Assembly (NCBI RefSeq): GCF_040678635.1
Contig: NZ_JBFATZ010000008.1
Location: forward strand, 186,001-250,000
Direction of reading: 5' to 3'
Length of the DNA stretch: 64,000 nucleotides
Origin: Thermopolyspora sp040678635
GTDB taxonomy: Bacteria > Actinomycetota > Actinomycetes > Streptosporangiales > Streptosporangiaceae
Within the stretch, counting starts at the first letter, position 1; the number at the start of each line of letters is the position of its first letter. The position numbers and the translations under genes are program-made. The notes under the pieces are model-generated. The model searched no databases. It saw only the letters and a program-made list of their open reading frames with translations, and had not been told where the DNA came from. Below, piece by piece: positions 1 to 8,516 of this stretch.

Positions 1-3000
1 CGGGATCTCGAAGGGTGGGGAGCCGAGCAGGCCGGTGTCGTGGCGCGGGGTGCCGTCGATGGGGATCATGGTCTTGGTGGCTAGGAGGCAGTTGTCGCCG
101 GCCTTGCTCTGGGCGGGGTAGGTGATGTCGTTGCCGAGGAAGCTGCGGGCGCCGATGGTGGTGTGGGTCAGGCGGAAGGACGTGCTTGAGTAGTCGGCGT
201 TCATGATGGACAGGCCGTCGGAGACCATCGTGCCGGTGCCGACGTGGGACAGGTACGGGGACTCGTGTTTGAGTTCGGCGCCGAAGTTGGAGCCGGTCTG
301 TTCGACGTGGGACAGGTCGTAGCCGAGGCAGCGCAGGTAGTGGACGACGAACGAGCTGTCGCCGAAGAGGGTCATGTAGAAGGGCGAGTTCGTTAGGGCG
401 GCGGTTGTGCGGTGGGCCCAGTGGTGGAAGCCGTACAGGGGGTAGGTTCGGCCGGGTTTGAGGATGGGGCGGAGCAGGCGCGGGACGGCGATCATGAAGA
501 GCAGGCCGGTGATGAGGGCGCCGAAGAAGAGGGCGCTGGAGAGGGTCAGGGCGTCGAGGTAGAAGGCGGCGGCGGTGGGGTCGGCCGGGTGGCCGTTCAC
601 GATCTTGGCGAGGGCGGGGATTTGGGTGGCCAGGAGGTAGGTGCCGCCGATGGTGAGGGGGATGGCCAGGGTGAGGGTGGTCAGGGCCTGGGTGGTGGCG
701 AAGAGGAATCGGCGTAGGGTGCCGCAGCGGGCGGGGGCGACCGTCCGGTAGTCGGTGGTGGTGGGCTGGGCCGGGGAGCCGTGCCAGCGGGCGGCTTCGG
801 GGATGGTTTGGCCTGATTGGAGGCAGGAGGCGTGGCCGAGTTGGGCGGAGTCGCCGATTCGGGTGCCGATGTCGATGACGGTGGCCTCGCCGACGTAGAC
901 GTTGTCGCCGAGGGTGACCGGGCCGGTTTGGATCCTGCCGGTGCGGGGGCGGTAGCAGGAGAAGTACGTGTCCTTGCGGATGATGGTGCCGCGGCCGATG
1001 GTCAGCAGGTCGGTGCAGACGGGGACGGTTTTGGAGAGGATCGTCACGCCTGGGCCGATCTTGGCGCCGAGTGCGCGCAGATACAGCACGTAGAGGGGTG
1101 ACCCGGCGAACAGGGCCAGGGGGTTGCTTCGGATCAGGGTTTTGACGGTCCAGAAGCGGATGTACGGCAGGCTCCAGATGCGGATCTCGCCGGGTTTCCA
1201 GCGGCCGATGAGCACCCATTTGACCAGGATGGGGATCGCGCACATGCCGATGAAGATCGCGCCCCCGGCGGTCAGGGAGCGCAGGTACACCTCGGCGGGT
1301 CCGGAGGCGTCGGCGATCCACTCGTAGCAGCGGGTGCCGGCGAGTGCGGCCAGGTAGAGGTAGCCGAGGAACAGCAGAAGCTGAATGGTCCCGCACAGGA
1401 GGTGGCGGGGCGTGCTCACGGGTGCGGCGCGGCTCCGGCCTGGGTCGGCGTGTTCGGGGGCGCTGCCGAGGCCGTCTGCGCATGCTGCGGCGAGGTCTCT
1501 GATCGTCGGGTGGAGGTAGACGTCTTTCATGGACACATTCATCGACACTGCGGACGCGCCCGCGTGTTTCCTGACCTGTGCGCAGAAGCGGGCCATCAGC
1601 AGGGAGTTGGCGCCCAGGTCGGTGAAGAAGTGGCTGTCGACGCCGACCTGTTCGAGGCGGAGGACGTGGGCGAGCGCGTCGGCGAGGAGGCGTTCGGCCG
1701 GGCCGGACGGCGGTGTGCGGCCGGGTTCGGCGTCGGCGGAGAGTCCGCGGGGGCCTTTCGGCGGGGGGAGGCTTGTGCGGTCGGCCTTGTCGCTCGGCAA
1801 CGTCGGGATGGCGGCGAGCCGTTCCAGGTACGCCGGGACCATGTAGGCGGGCAGGCGGTCGCGGAGCCGCCGGTAGACGGTCGCGTGGTCCACGTCGCCG
1901 TCGGCGCAGGTGTAGTACCCCACCAGTTCGGTCACGCCGGGTTCCGGCTCGTGGGTGCCCACCACCGCCTGGGCGATGCCGGGGACCTGCAGCAGGACCG
2001 ACTCGATCTCGTCGAGTTCGACGCGGTACCCCTTGATCTTGACCTGTGCGTCGATGCGGCCGTGGTATTCGATCTCGCCGTCGTCATTGACGCGTCCCAG
2101 GTCGCCGGTCCGGTAGATGCGGCCGGACGGGTTGCCGGGGATGCCGAGGAAGTCGGGGATGAACGCCCGGCGGGTGAGGTCGTCGCGGTTGACGTAGCCG
2201 CGGGCGAGCCCGATGCCCGCGATGCCGATCTCGCCGAGTTCGCCGGGCGGGAGCGCCCTATTCTCGGCGGGGTCGAGGACGACGACGGTGTACGTCGGCA
2301 GCGGCACGCCGAGGGTCACGGGCCGGGCGGGGTCGAGGACGGACCAGGTGGCGGTGACGGTCGCCTCGGTCGGGCCGTACACGTTGAGGAATCGGCGGCC
2401 GGGGCGGTGCCAGCGGGCGGCCAGGTCGGCGGGGCAGGGCTCGCCGGAGACCAGCAGGAAGCGGAGGCCGGGGAGGTCGGCGTCGAGGGTCGCGAGCAGC
2501 GTGGGCACGCAGCACAGCGCGGTGACGCGGTTCGCGGTCAGGAAGGCGTGGAGTTCGTCGCCGAGCAGGGTCGTGCCCGCGGGTTTGGGGACGAGGGTGG
2601 CGCCGGTGAGCAGCGGCACCCAGATCTCCTCGACGGAGAAGTCGAACGCGATGGTCATGCCCTGGTAGACGCGGTCGTCCGGGCGCAGGCCGTACATTTC
2701 GGCGGCGACGCGGACGAAGTTGCAGACGGCGGCGTGCGGGATCGCCACGCCCTTGGGGCGGCCGGTCGATCCGGAGGTGTAGATGATGTAGCAGATGTCG
2801 TCGGCGGGGCCGCCGGTCTCCGCGTCGGTGAGCCGCCGGTCGTCCTCGGCCGCGACGCGGTCCGCCGCCTCGTCCACGGCCACGCACGTGACGCCGTCGC
2901 CGCATATCTCGGCGAGGTCGCGCAGGTGGGCCTGGGTGAGGATGACGCGTACGCCCGCGTCCCGGGCGATGTAGGCGATGCGGTCGGCGGGGAAGGCGAC

Positions 3001-3372
3001 GTCGAGGGGTACGTAGGCGGCGTTGAGCTTCAGTACGGCGAGCATGCCGATATATCCGGACAAGGGGTGGTCGAACAGCAGCGCGACGCGGTCCCCCGCC
3101 CGGGTCCCGCACCGGGCCAGATACCGAGCGAGCCGGTTGGCCCGGACATCCAGCTCCCCGTAGGTGAGCCTGTCGTCCCCTGCGTCCACCGCGAGCCGCC
3201 CGCCTCGCCCGGTACGGCACAGCCGATCGCACCGGCCCTCGAACAGATGGTGGAACCGCTCGCCACGCCGCCACCGAACGGCATGGCCGCCGCCTTGGGC
3301 TCCCCGCACGCTCACCCCGTCCGCCGACGTCCACCGCCGACCGCGCTCACGGAACTCTTGAACGTCGCTCAT
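1..3372 (-). CDS. Pls/PosA-family nonribosomal peptide synthetase (3' end beyond window)
   Basis: A single-module synthetase, 1124 codons inside the window and open at the left edge. Order: adenylation domain (about residues 30-530) with YTSGSTGRPKG near 200, the amine-binding aspartate in FDFSVEEIW near 244, YGPTEATV near 331 and YRTGDLG near 418; then a carrier domain with LGANSLL, Ser590 being the predicted phosphopantetheine site; then a membrane part from about 660 with at least four hydrophobic helices and two hexapeptide-repeat (left-handed beta-helix) stretches. There is no condensation domain. This plan is that of the Pls/PosA family, which includes epsilon-poly-lysine synthetase and makes isopeptide homopolymers of basic amino acids at the membrane. 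The ATG has GGAGGGG just upstream. The aminotransferase upstream suggests L-2,4-diaminobutyrate as substrate (inference). Family call is firm, product is not. Confidence 0.93.
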   Translation of the reverse strand, partial: MSDVQEFRERGRRWTSADGVSVRGAQGGGHAVRWRRGERFHHLFEGRCDRLCRTGRGGRLAVDAGDDRLTYGELDVRANRLARYLARCGTRAGDRVALLFDHPLSGYIGMLAVLKLNAAYVPLDVAFPADRIAYIARDAGVRVILTQAHLRDLAEICGDGVTCVAVDEAADRVAAEDDRRLTDAETGGPADDICYIIYTSGSTGRPKGVAIPHAAVCNFVRVAAEMYGLRPDDRVYQGMTIAFDFSVEEIWVPLLTGATLVPKPAGTTLLGDELHAFLTANRVTALCCVPTLLATLDADLPGLRFLLVSGEPCPADLAARWHRPGRRFLNVYGPTEATVTATWSVLDPARPVTLGVPLPTYTVVVLDPAENRALPPGELGEIGIAGIGLARGYVNRDDLTRRAFIPDFLGIPGNPSGRIYRTGDLGRVNDDGEIEYHGRIDAQVKIKGYRVELDEIESVLLQVPGIAQAVVGTHEPEPGVTELVGYYTCADGDVDHATVYRRLRDRLPAYMVPAYLERLAAIPTLPSDKADRTSLPPPKGPRGLSADAEPGRTPPSGPAERLLADALAHVLRLEQVGVDSHFFTDLGANSLLMARFCAQVRKHAGASAVSMNVSMKDVYLHPTIRDLAAACADGLGSAPEHADPGRSRAAPVSTPRHLLCGTIQLLLFLGYLYLAALAGTRCYEWIADASGPAEVYLRSLTAGGAIFIGMCAIPILVKWVLIGRWKPGEIRIWSLPYIRFWTVKTLIRSNPLALFAGSPLYVLYLRALGAKIGPGVTILSKTVPVCTDLLTIGRGTIIRKDTYFSCYRPRTGRIQTGPVTLGDNVYVGEATVIDIGTRIGDSAQLGHASCLQSGQTIPEAARWHGSPAQPTTTDYRTVAPARCGTLRRFLFATTQALTTLTLAIPLTIGGTYLLATQIPALAKIVNGHPADPTAAAFYLDALTLSSALFFGALITGLLFMIAVPRLLRPILKPGRTYPLYGFHHWAHRTTAALTNSPFYMTLFGDSSFVVHYLRCLGYDLSHVEQTGSNFGAELKHESPYLSHVGTGTMVSDGLSIMNADYSSTSFRLTHTTIGARSFLGNDITYPAQSKAGDNCLLATKTMIPIDGTPRHDTGLLGSPPFEIP

Positions 3373-3389
3373 GCCCCCTCCACTGCCTT

Positions 3390-3742
3390 GGACGATCGAG
3401 AAGCACCCGCACTGACCACCTCCAGCCGTGCGATCCCGGGCCGCACGGACTTCCCCGGCCATCCCCGCCCCGCTCACCAGGGCTCACAAAACCCTCCCGA
3501 ACGTCACCCAAGCCCCTCCCACACACTCGGACAATCCAGGAAGGAACACCCGGCACCAACCCCCTCCAGCGCCGATCCCCGAACCGCACCAACTCCCCCG
3601 GCCATCCCCGCCCCACCCACCAGAGCTCACAAAACCCTCCCGAACATCACCCAAGCCCCTCCCACACACTCAGACGATCCAGGAACACCCGGCACCACCC
3701 CCCTCCAGCAGCGATTCCTGAGCTGCACGGACTCCCCGGCCG
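3390..3742. repeat. imperfect tandem repeat of about 143 bp, roughly 2.5 copies, in the leader of the synthetase gene
   Basis: The 394 bp between the aminotransferase stop and the synthetase start are filled by long direct repeats. Full units begin with ctccag at 3420 and 3564, and a third, partial one begins at 3704; a degraded part precedes 3420. Inside the units about 83 bp (from 3457 and from 3600) agree at all but roughly seven positions, including a shared block ctcacaaaaccctcccgaac. The plus strand is extremely C-rich, so a minus-strand transcript of the leader would be G-rich. No open reading frame with plausible codon use covers it. It may be regulatory or simply a slipped duplication. 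Confidence 0.8.
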
Positions 3743-3766
3743 GCAGGGCAACGCCCGGTCACGGCG

Positions 3767-5134
3767 CTAGGCAGCGTCGATCGCGTCGAGGAGGATGTCG
3801 CAGGCCATGTCGACGACCTCGGGCGTCACGTTCAGCGCGGGCAGCAGCCGTATCACGCAGTCGCCGCGCCCGCCGACCTCGGTGATCAGCCCCCGGCGCA
3901 GCGCGCCCGCCTGCACGCGCCGGGCGAGACCGCCCGCCGGGTGACCGTCCTGCGGGTCGGCCAGCTCGACGCCCCACATCAGCCCGAGGCCGCGCACGTC
4001 GCGTACCCACGGGTTCGCCGCCAGTTCGGACAGGCGGCCGGCGATCTGCTCGCCGCGCTCGGCGACGTTACCGAGTACGCCGTCGCGCCGGACGATGCGG
4101 ACGGCCTCGGCTCCGGCGGCGAAGGCGGTCTGGTTGCCGCGGAAGGTGCCGATGTGCGCGCCGGGTGCCCACACGTCGAGCCGCCGGTCGTACAAGATGA
4201 TCGCGACGGGGAGCCCGAGGCCGCTGAGGGCCTTGGACATGACGATCACGTCGGGGCGGATGCCGTACCGCTCGAACGCGAGCCAGGTGCCGGTGCGCCC
4301 GCAGCCGGTCTGCACCTCGTCGACGATGAGGGGGATGTCGAGCGCGGCGGTGAGGTCGCGTACCCGCCGCACGAACTCGGGGCGGGCGGGGATCACGCCG
4401 CCTTCGCCCTGGACGAGCTCCATGATGACGGCGGCGGGAAGGGGGATGCCGCCGTGCGTGTCGCGCAGCGTCTCCTCCAGCAGGGTGACGCAGTTGACGG
4501 CGCAGCGGCCGGGGTCGAGGCCGAGGGGGCAGCGTGCGCAGTAGGAGTAGGGGAAGAAGTGGACGCCGGGGACGCGGTCGGCGATCGGTTGTTTCTGCGC
4601 GACGAGGCCGCTGAGCGACATGGCGAGGTGGCCGCTGCCGTGGTAGCCGCCGCCGAAGGCGATGACGTCCCGGCGGCCGGTGGCGGTCTTGCACAGTTTG
4701 ACGGCGGCGTCTACCGCGTCGCCGCCCGCGGGGCCGCAGAAGTGGACGCGCATGTGGTCGCGCAGGTCCGCGGGGAGCATGGCGAGCTGGGCGTGGGTGA
4801 AGGCGTCCTTGGCGGGGGTGGGGAGGTCGAGGCCGTGGGCGAGGCGGCCGAGTTGCCGGGTGGCGGCGCGGACGAGTTCGGGGTGGTTGTGTCCGAGGGA
4901 CAGGACTCCGGCGCCGGTGAGGAAGTCGATGAAGGTGTTGCCGTCGAGGTCGCGGACGAAGCTGCCGCGTCCCTCGGCGATGGCGACGGGGAGACGGCGT
5001 GGGTAGGTGCGGGCGTTCGATTCGCGTTCGTCCTGCCGGGCCAGCAGCTCGGCGGAGCGCGGCCCGGGCAGGTCGCCGGTGACGCGGGGGCGGGTCCAGG
5101 TGTCGGGAAGGGTGCTGCCGCCGATCCGGTTCAT
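3767..5134 (-). CDS. class III aminotransferase, diaminobutyrate--2-oxoglutarate type
   Basis: 455 residues, a normal length for PLP-dependent class III transaminases. Visible marks: LDGNTFIDFLTGAG near the N terminus, FGGGYHGSGHLAM in the cofactor region, LIVDEVQTGCGRTG (the Asp that holds the pyridine nitrogen) and VIMSKALSG with the Schiff-base lysine. A cysteine cluster, CARCPLGLDPGRCAVNC, sits mid-protein as in many siderophore- or Dab-linked members. Enzymes of this group make L-2,4-diaminobutyrate from aspartate semialdehyde with glutamate. I chose the ATG preceded by AAAGGAG; an upstream in-frame start would add 15 residues without a ribosome site. It could be EctB, but no ectA or ectC lies nearby, while the adjoining Pls-like synthetase would use a basic amino acid, so a supply role is more likely. 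Confidence 0.88.
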   Translation of the reverse strand: MNRIGGSTLPDTWTRPRVTGDLPGPRSAELLARQDERESNARTYPRRLPVAIAEGRGSFVRDLDGNTFIDFLTGAGVLSLGHNHPELVRAATRQLGRLAHGLDLPTPAKDAFTHAQLAMLPADLRDHMRVHFCGPAGGDAVDAAVKLCKTATGRRDVIAFGGGYHGSGHLAMSLSGLVAQKQPIADRVPGVHFFPYSYCARCPLGLDPGRCAVNCVTLLEETLRDTHGGIPLPAAVIMELVQGEGGVIPARPEFVRRVRDLTAALDIPLIVDEVQTGCGRTGTWLAFERYGIRPDVIVMSKALSGLGLPVAIILYDRRLDVWAPGAHIGTFRGNQTAFAAGAEAVRIVRRDGVLGNVAERGEQIAGRLSELAANPWVRDVRGLGLMWGVELADPQDGHPAGGLARRVQAGALRRGLITEVGGRGDCVIRLLPALNVTPEVVDMACDILLDAIDAA

Positions 5135-5251
5135 CGGGGCTCCTTTCCAGGCCTCCGGTGCGGCGGATCGTGGTCTCACGGGTGGAGGACGATCACGGCC
5201 GGAATCCTGTACGGCCAGAGAACCCGGTTCCTACCCTCGGATCGGCGGCCC

Positions 5252-5283
5252 GACAGGGGCACGAGGTCAATTGTGCCCCTGTC
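5252..5283 (-). terminator. perfect 10-bp inverted repeat behind metK
   Basis: GACAGGGGCA (5252-5261) and TGCCCCTGTC (5274-5283) are exact inverted repeats around a 12-nt loop, in the gap between metK and the aminotransferase. No T-run follows on the minus strand, so it may be a terminator of the T-poor actinobacterial kind or an operator for the aminotransferase. Confidence 0.5.
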
Positions 5284-5346
5284 CTATTTCAGTCCATTTT
5301 GACCCTTTTGTTCTGGCAGTCTCAGGCGTAACGCGGGAAGGTCGCG

Positions 5347-6585
5347 TCAGGCCGTGGCGGGGGCGGCGTCCGCGGACAGGCCGGCCGCCTCGCGCAGGGT
5401 GTCGGCGAGGTCGGTCCGCTCCCAGGGCAGGTCCACGTCGGTACGCCCGAAGTGGCCGTAGGCGGAGGTCGGCGAGTAGATCGGCCGGTGCAGGTCGAGC
5501 CGCTGGCGAAACGCCGCCGGACGCAGGTCGAAGTGCTCGTTGACCAGCTTCTCGATGAGCTTGAGGCTCACCCGCTCGGTGCCGAACGTGTCGATCAGCA
5601 GGGAGACCGGGCGGGCCACCCCGATCGCGTACGCGACCTGCACCTCGCACCGCTTGGCGAGCCCGGCGGCCACCACGTTCTTGGCCACGTGCCGCACCGC
5701 GTACGCGGCCGAGCGGTCCACCTTGGACGGGTCCTTGCCGGAGAACGCGCCGCCGCCGTGCCGGGCGTACCCGCCGTACGTGTCCACGATGATCTTGCGG
5801 CCGGTGAGGCCGGCGTCGCCCACCGGGCCGCCGATCACGAACCGCCCGGTCGGGTTGACCAGCAGGTCCGCGTGCAGCGCCTCGGGGTCGTAGAAGCCGG
5901 ACGGCAGGGACGCGGTGACCACGTGCTGCCACAGGTCCTCGCGGATCTGCTCGTTCGTCGCCTCCTCGGCGTGCTGCGTGGAGATCAGCACGCGCTCCAC
6001 GGCCACCGGCGTGTTGTCCACGTACCGGATCGTCACCTGGGTCTTGCCGTCCGGACGCAGGTACGGCAGCGTGCCGTCCTTGCGTACCTCGGCGAGCCGC
6101 CGCGACAGCCGGTGCGCCAGCGCGATCGGCATCGGCATCAGCTCGGGCGTCTCGTCGGTGGCGTACCCGAACATCATGCCCTGGTCGCCCGCCCCGGCCT
6201 TGTCGAGCTCGTCCTCCGACAGCTTGCCGCGGTGCTCGTGCGCCTGGTCCACGCCCTGCGCGATGTCCGGCGACTGCTTGTCGAGGGCGACCAGCACCGC
6301 GCAGTGGTTGCCGTCGAAGCCGTACGCGCCGTTGTCGTAGCCGATGCGGTTCACCGTGTCGCGCACGATCTGTGAGTAGTCGAGGTGCACCGGCGTGGTG
6401 ATCTCACCGGCCACCACCACCATGCCGGTCGTGATCAGCGTCTCGCACGCCACCCGGGACATCGGGTCGTTGGCGAGCGCGGCGTCCAGCACCGCGTCGG
6501 ACACCGCGTCGGCGATCTTGTCCGGATGTCCCTCGGTGACCGACTCCGAGGTGAACAGGTAGTCCTGGGATTGCGGCAGCGACAT
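5347..6585 (-). CDS. metK: S-adenosylmethionine synthetase
   Basis: 412 residues, full length. It makes S-adenosylmethionine from methionine and ATP in the cytoplasm. Signature elements are intact: FTSESVTEGHPDKIADAVSD at the N terminus, GAGDQGMMFGYA (ATP-binding motif) and the glycine-rich loop GGGAFSGKDPSKVDRS, followed by a collinear C-terminal domain with DLPWERTD. The ATG has AAGGAG seven bases upstream. The next gene downstream in the same direction, the aminotransferase, is separated by a 212-bp gap with a hairpin, so the two are probably separate units. I looked for a SAM riboswitch in the leader and did not recognise one. Identification is not in doubt. Confidence 0.97.
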   Translation of the reverse strand: MSLPQSQDYLFTSESVTEGHPDKIADAVSDAVLDAALANDPMSRVACETLITTGMVVVAGEITTPVHLDYSQIVRDTVNRIGYDNGAYGFDGNHCAVLVALDKQSPDIAQGVDQAHEHRGKLSEDELDKAGAGDQGMMFGYATDETPELMPMPIALAHRLSRRLAEVRKDGTLPYLRPDGKTQVTIRYVDNTPVAVERVLISTQHAEEATNEQIREDLWQHVVTASLPSGFYDPEALHADLLVNPTGRFVIGGPVGDAGLTGRKIIVDTYGGYARHGGGAFSGKDPSKVDRSAAYAVRHVAKNVVAAGLAKRCEVQVAYAIGVARPVSLLIDTFGTERVSLKLIEKLVNEHFDLRPAAFRQRLDLHRPIYSPTSAYGHFGRTDVDLPWERTDLADTLREAAGLSADAAPATA

Positions 6586-6962
6586 CGGGGAGGCTCCTTG
6601 GAATTTAGATCGCTATCAGAGGTGTGCTCAGGGAGAGACTAGGGCCATGCCCCGCCGTACGGCATCGGGCCCTGGGACGATCAGCGTCGGACGGCCCGGC
6701 CCTCGCGGGGCGGAGGAAACACCTGGCCCGTCACCGGCGGGGACGCCAGGGCCACGGCCGGAGCGAGCTCTCCACCGACCGATATCCCCCGTTTCCGGTT
6801 GCGCCGACCGCGTCGTTACGGGCGGTTTATGCACCGGCCGGCGAACCAACGCCGGGACCAATCTTCGCATCCCCCTAATTATGGGGCCCGTTTCCCTTTC
6901 GGCTCTCGCCGCGAACCCGACGGGCGTGTCGCAGCGGCTGCCAATCCGGGACGCAGGGCCGC
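6586..6962. other. 377-bp intergenic stretch between PucR gene end and metK start
   Basis: It should hold the metK promoter and the end of the catabolic operon transcript. The only feature I see is an AT-rich island, cccctaattatgggg at 6872-6886, which breaks an otherwise GC-rich stretch with short C4/G4 arms and could be a weak terminator for the PucR operon. No gene or riboswitch was recognised. Confidence 0.4.
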
Positions 6963-8516
6963 TCAGGTGACCGTATGGCGATCGACGGCGACGCGGCAGG
7001 CCAGGTGCAGGGCGAGGCGGTCGTCGGGGTTGGCCAGATCGACGGCGAGCAGTTCCTCGATGCGGTGCAGCCGGGCGGCGACCGTGTTGCGGTGTACGCC
7101 GAGGACGGCGGCGGTGTCGGCGGCCGACCCGCCGGAGTCCAGGTAGGCGGCGAGGGTGGCGAGCAGGTCGCCGGTCTGCGACTCCAGGGGTTCGAGCAGG
7201 CGGGTCGCGGCCGGGGCGAACGTCTCGCTGCTCGCCCAGGCGGTCAGCAACTGGGCGAGGCCGAGGCGGTCGATGTGCACCAGGCGGCCGGTCTGCGGGC
7301 GGCCCCTGGCGAGGCGGGAGGCATCCCACGCCTCGGCGAGGCTGCGGGTGAGGCCGGAGGCGTCGGGGTGGGCGCGGCCGACGCCGATCGCGCAGTCGAA
7401 GCGGCCCGCCAGGCGGCGGCGGACCTTGCGCAGGGCGGCGAGCAGGTCGCGCCCGGCGTCCTGGTCCGGCTCGGCGCGGCCGGTCGCCCAGCCGGACCAG
7501 CCGTCGCCGCGTTCCACGAGGGTGGCCTCGACGTTCTCGGCGGCGAGCGCCGCGGCGACCGCGTCGGTGTGCCGCAGCAGATCGACCTGGCCGAGGGCGG
7601 CGATGTGGAAGGCGACATGCCAGCCGTCGAGCCGCCAGCCGATCTCTGATGCGTCCCGCCGCGTGCCCTGACCGCGGCCGAGCCGTCCCTCCAGCAGGTC
7701 GCCGAAGAGGCTGGCGCGCAGCCGGGCGTCGCGTTCGAGCACGACCCGCCGGGTCGCCTGCCACCGCTGGACGGCGAGCGTCCCGGCCCGCAGCACGTCG
7801 GCGGCGGCCCGCGCCCACGGCTCCGGCGCCCGCCCGAGCGCGGCGGCGAGCCACAGGTCGACGGCCCCGCCCGTGGTGGCGGGGACCGGCACCGCCACCG
7901 TGGTCTCGCCGTCCGCGACGATCGTCTGCGCCACGGCCGCGTACGCGTCGAACCCGGGCGGCGGGCCGGGCGACTGCGTGATCGGCGTCCCGTCGGGCCC
8001 GAGGACCGCCACCGGCCGGTCGAGGATCCTCCCCAGCGTCCGGGCCACCTCCTGCGGGCTGAGCGGCGCGCCGGTGAGCGCCCGGTGCGCCCGGCGCAGC
8101 AGCTCGGCCGCGTGCACGGCGGGCGCGTGCAGGAACATCGTGGCCTCCCCCGCCCACCGCAGCGGGTCCGTGCCGATGCCGAGCACCGGCAGCCCCAGGT
8201 GCCGGGCGAGGCGGCGGCTGCCGTCGAGCAGGGGCTCCTCCTCCGGCCCCGGCAGCGGCACCGCGAGCGCCGCCGCCTCCTGGTCGCACAGCCGCCGGAT
8301 CGTGGCGTCGAGCCGCCAGTTGCTCAGATATCCCTCCGGTACGGCCGCGCACAACGCGATCTCCCCCGCCCGGACGGGTCGCGTACCGGCCGGGTCGATC
8401 AGCGTGACGCCGGTGACGCGCCGGTCGAGGTCCTCCTCGCCGGTCATGCTCACGGCGGCGGCGAGCGGCGGATATCCCAGCAGTTCACGCAGGGTGAACC
8501 CGTCCTCACCGCGCAT
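6963..8516 (-). CDS. PucR-family transcriptional regulator
   Basis: 517 residues with the three-part plan of PucR-like activators: an N-terminal purine-catabolism-type domain beginning FTLRELLGYPPLAAAV, a GGDEF-like or CdaR-type middle, and a C-terminal helix-turn-helix around GVHRNTVAARLHRIEELL. Members activate genes for purine, allantoin or hydantoin use in response to pathway ligands. It is the last gene of the leftward operon and its ATG, with GGAGGG upstream, overlaps the stop of the preceding DUF917 gene by 11 bp, so it is translationally coupled and likely controls this operon. The ligand is unknown. Confidence 0.88.
   Translation of the reverse strand: MRGEDGFTLRELLGYPPLAAAVSMTGEEDLDRRVTGVTLIDPAGTRPVRAGEIALCAAVPEGYLSNWRLDATIRRLCDQEAAALAVPLPGPEEEPLLDGSRRLARHLGLPVLGIGTDPLRWAGEATMFLHAPAVHAAELLRRAHRALTGAPLSPQEVARTLGRILDRPVAVLGPDGTPITQSPGPPPGFDAYAAVAQTIVADGETTVAVPVPATTGGAVDLWLAAALGRAPEPWARAAADVLRAGTLAVQRWQATRRVVLERDARLRASLFGDLLEGRLGRGQGTRRDASEIGWRLDGWHVAFHIAALGQVDLLRHTDAVAAALAAENVEATLVERGDGWSGWATGRAEPDQDAGRDLLAALRKVRRRLAGRFDCAIGVGRAHPDASGLTRSLAEAWDASRLARGRPQTGRLVHIDRLGLAQLLTAWASSETFAPAATRLLEPLESQTGDLLATLAAYLDSGGSAADTAAVLGVHRNTVAARLHRIEELLAVDLANPDDRLALHLACRVAVDRHTVT

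Noticed and set aside
3390..3742. CRISPR array
   Set aside because: Units are about 143 bp, imperfect, and only 2.5 copies; no spacers or cas genes.
1402..3885. 827-codon plus-strand open frame
   Set aside because: It is antisense to the Pls/PosA synthetase; the composition (Val/Asp/Gly-rich, then Pro-rich) is that of a shadow frame in GC-rich DNA, and the minus frame has full family motifs.
3767..5134. ectB of an ectoine cluster
   Set aside because: No ectA, ectC or ectD is near; the neighbour is a Pls-type synthetase. EctB remains possible only as a paralog.
6586..6720. SAM riboswitch in front of metK
   Set aside because: I could not build the conserved core of SAM-I or SAM-IV from the leader; only a ribosome site is evident.
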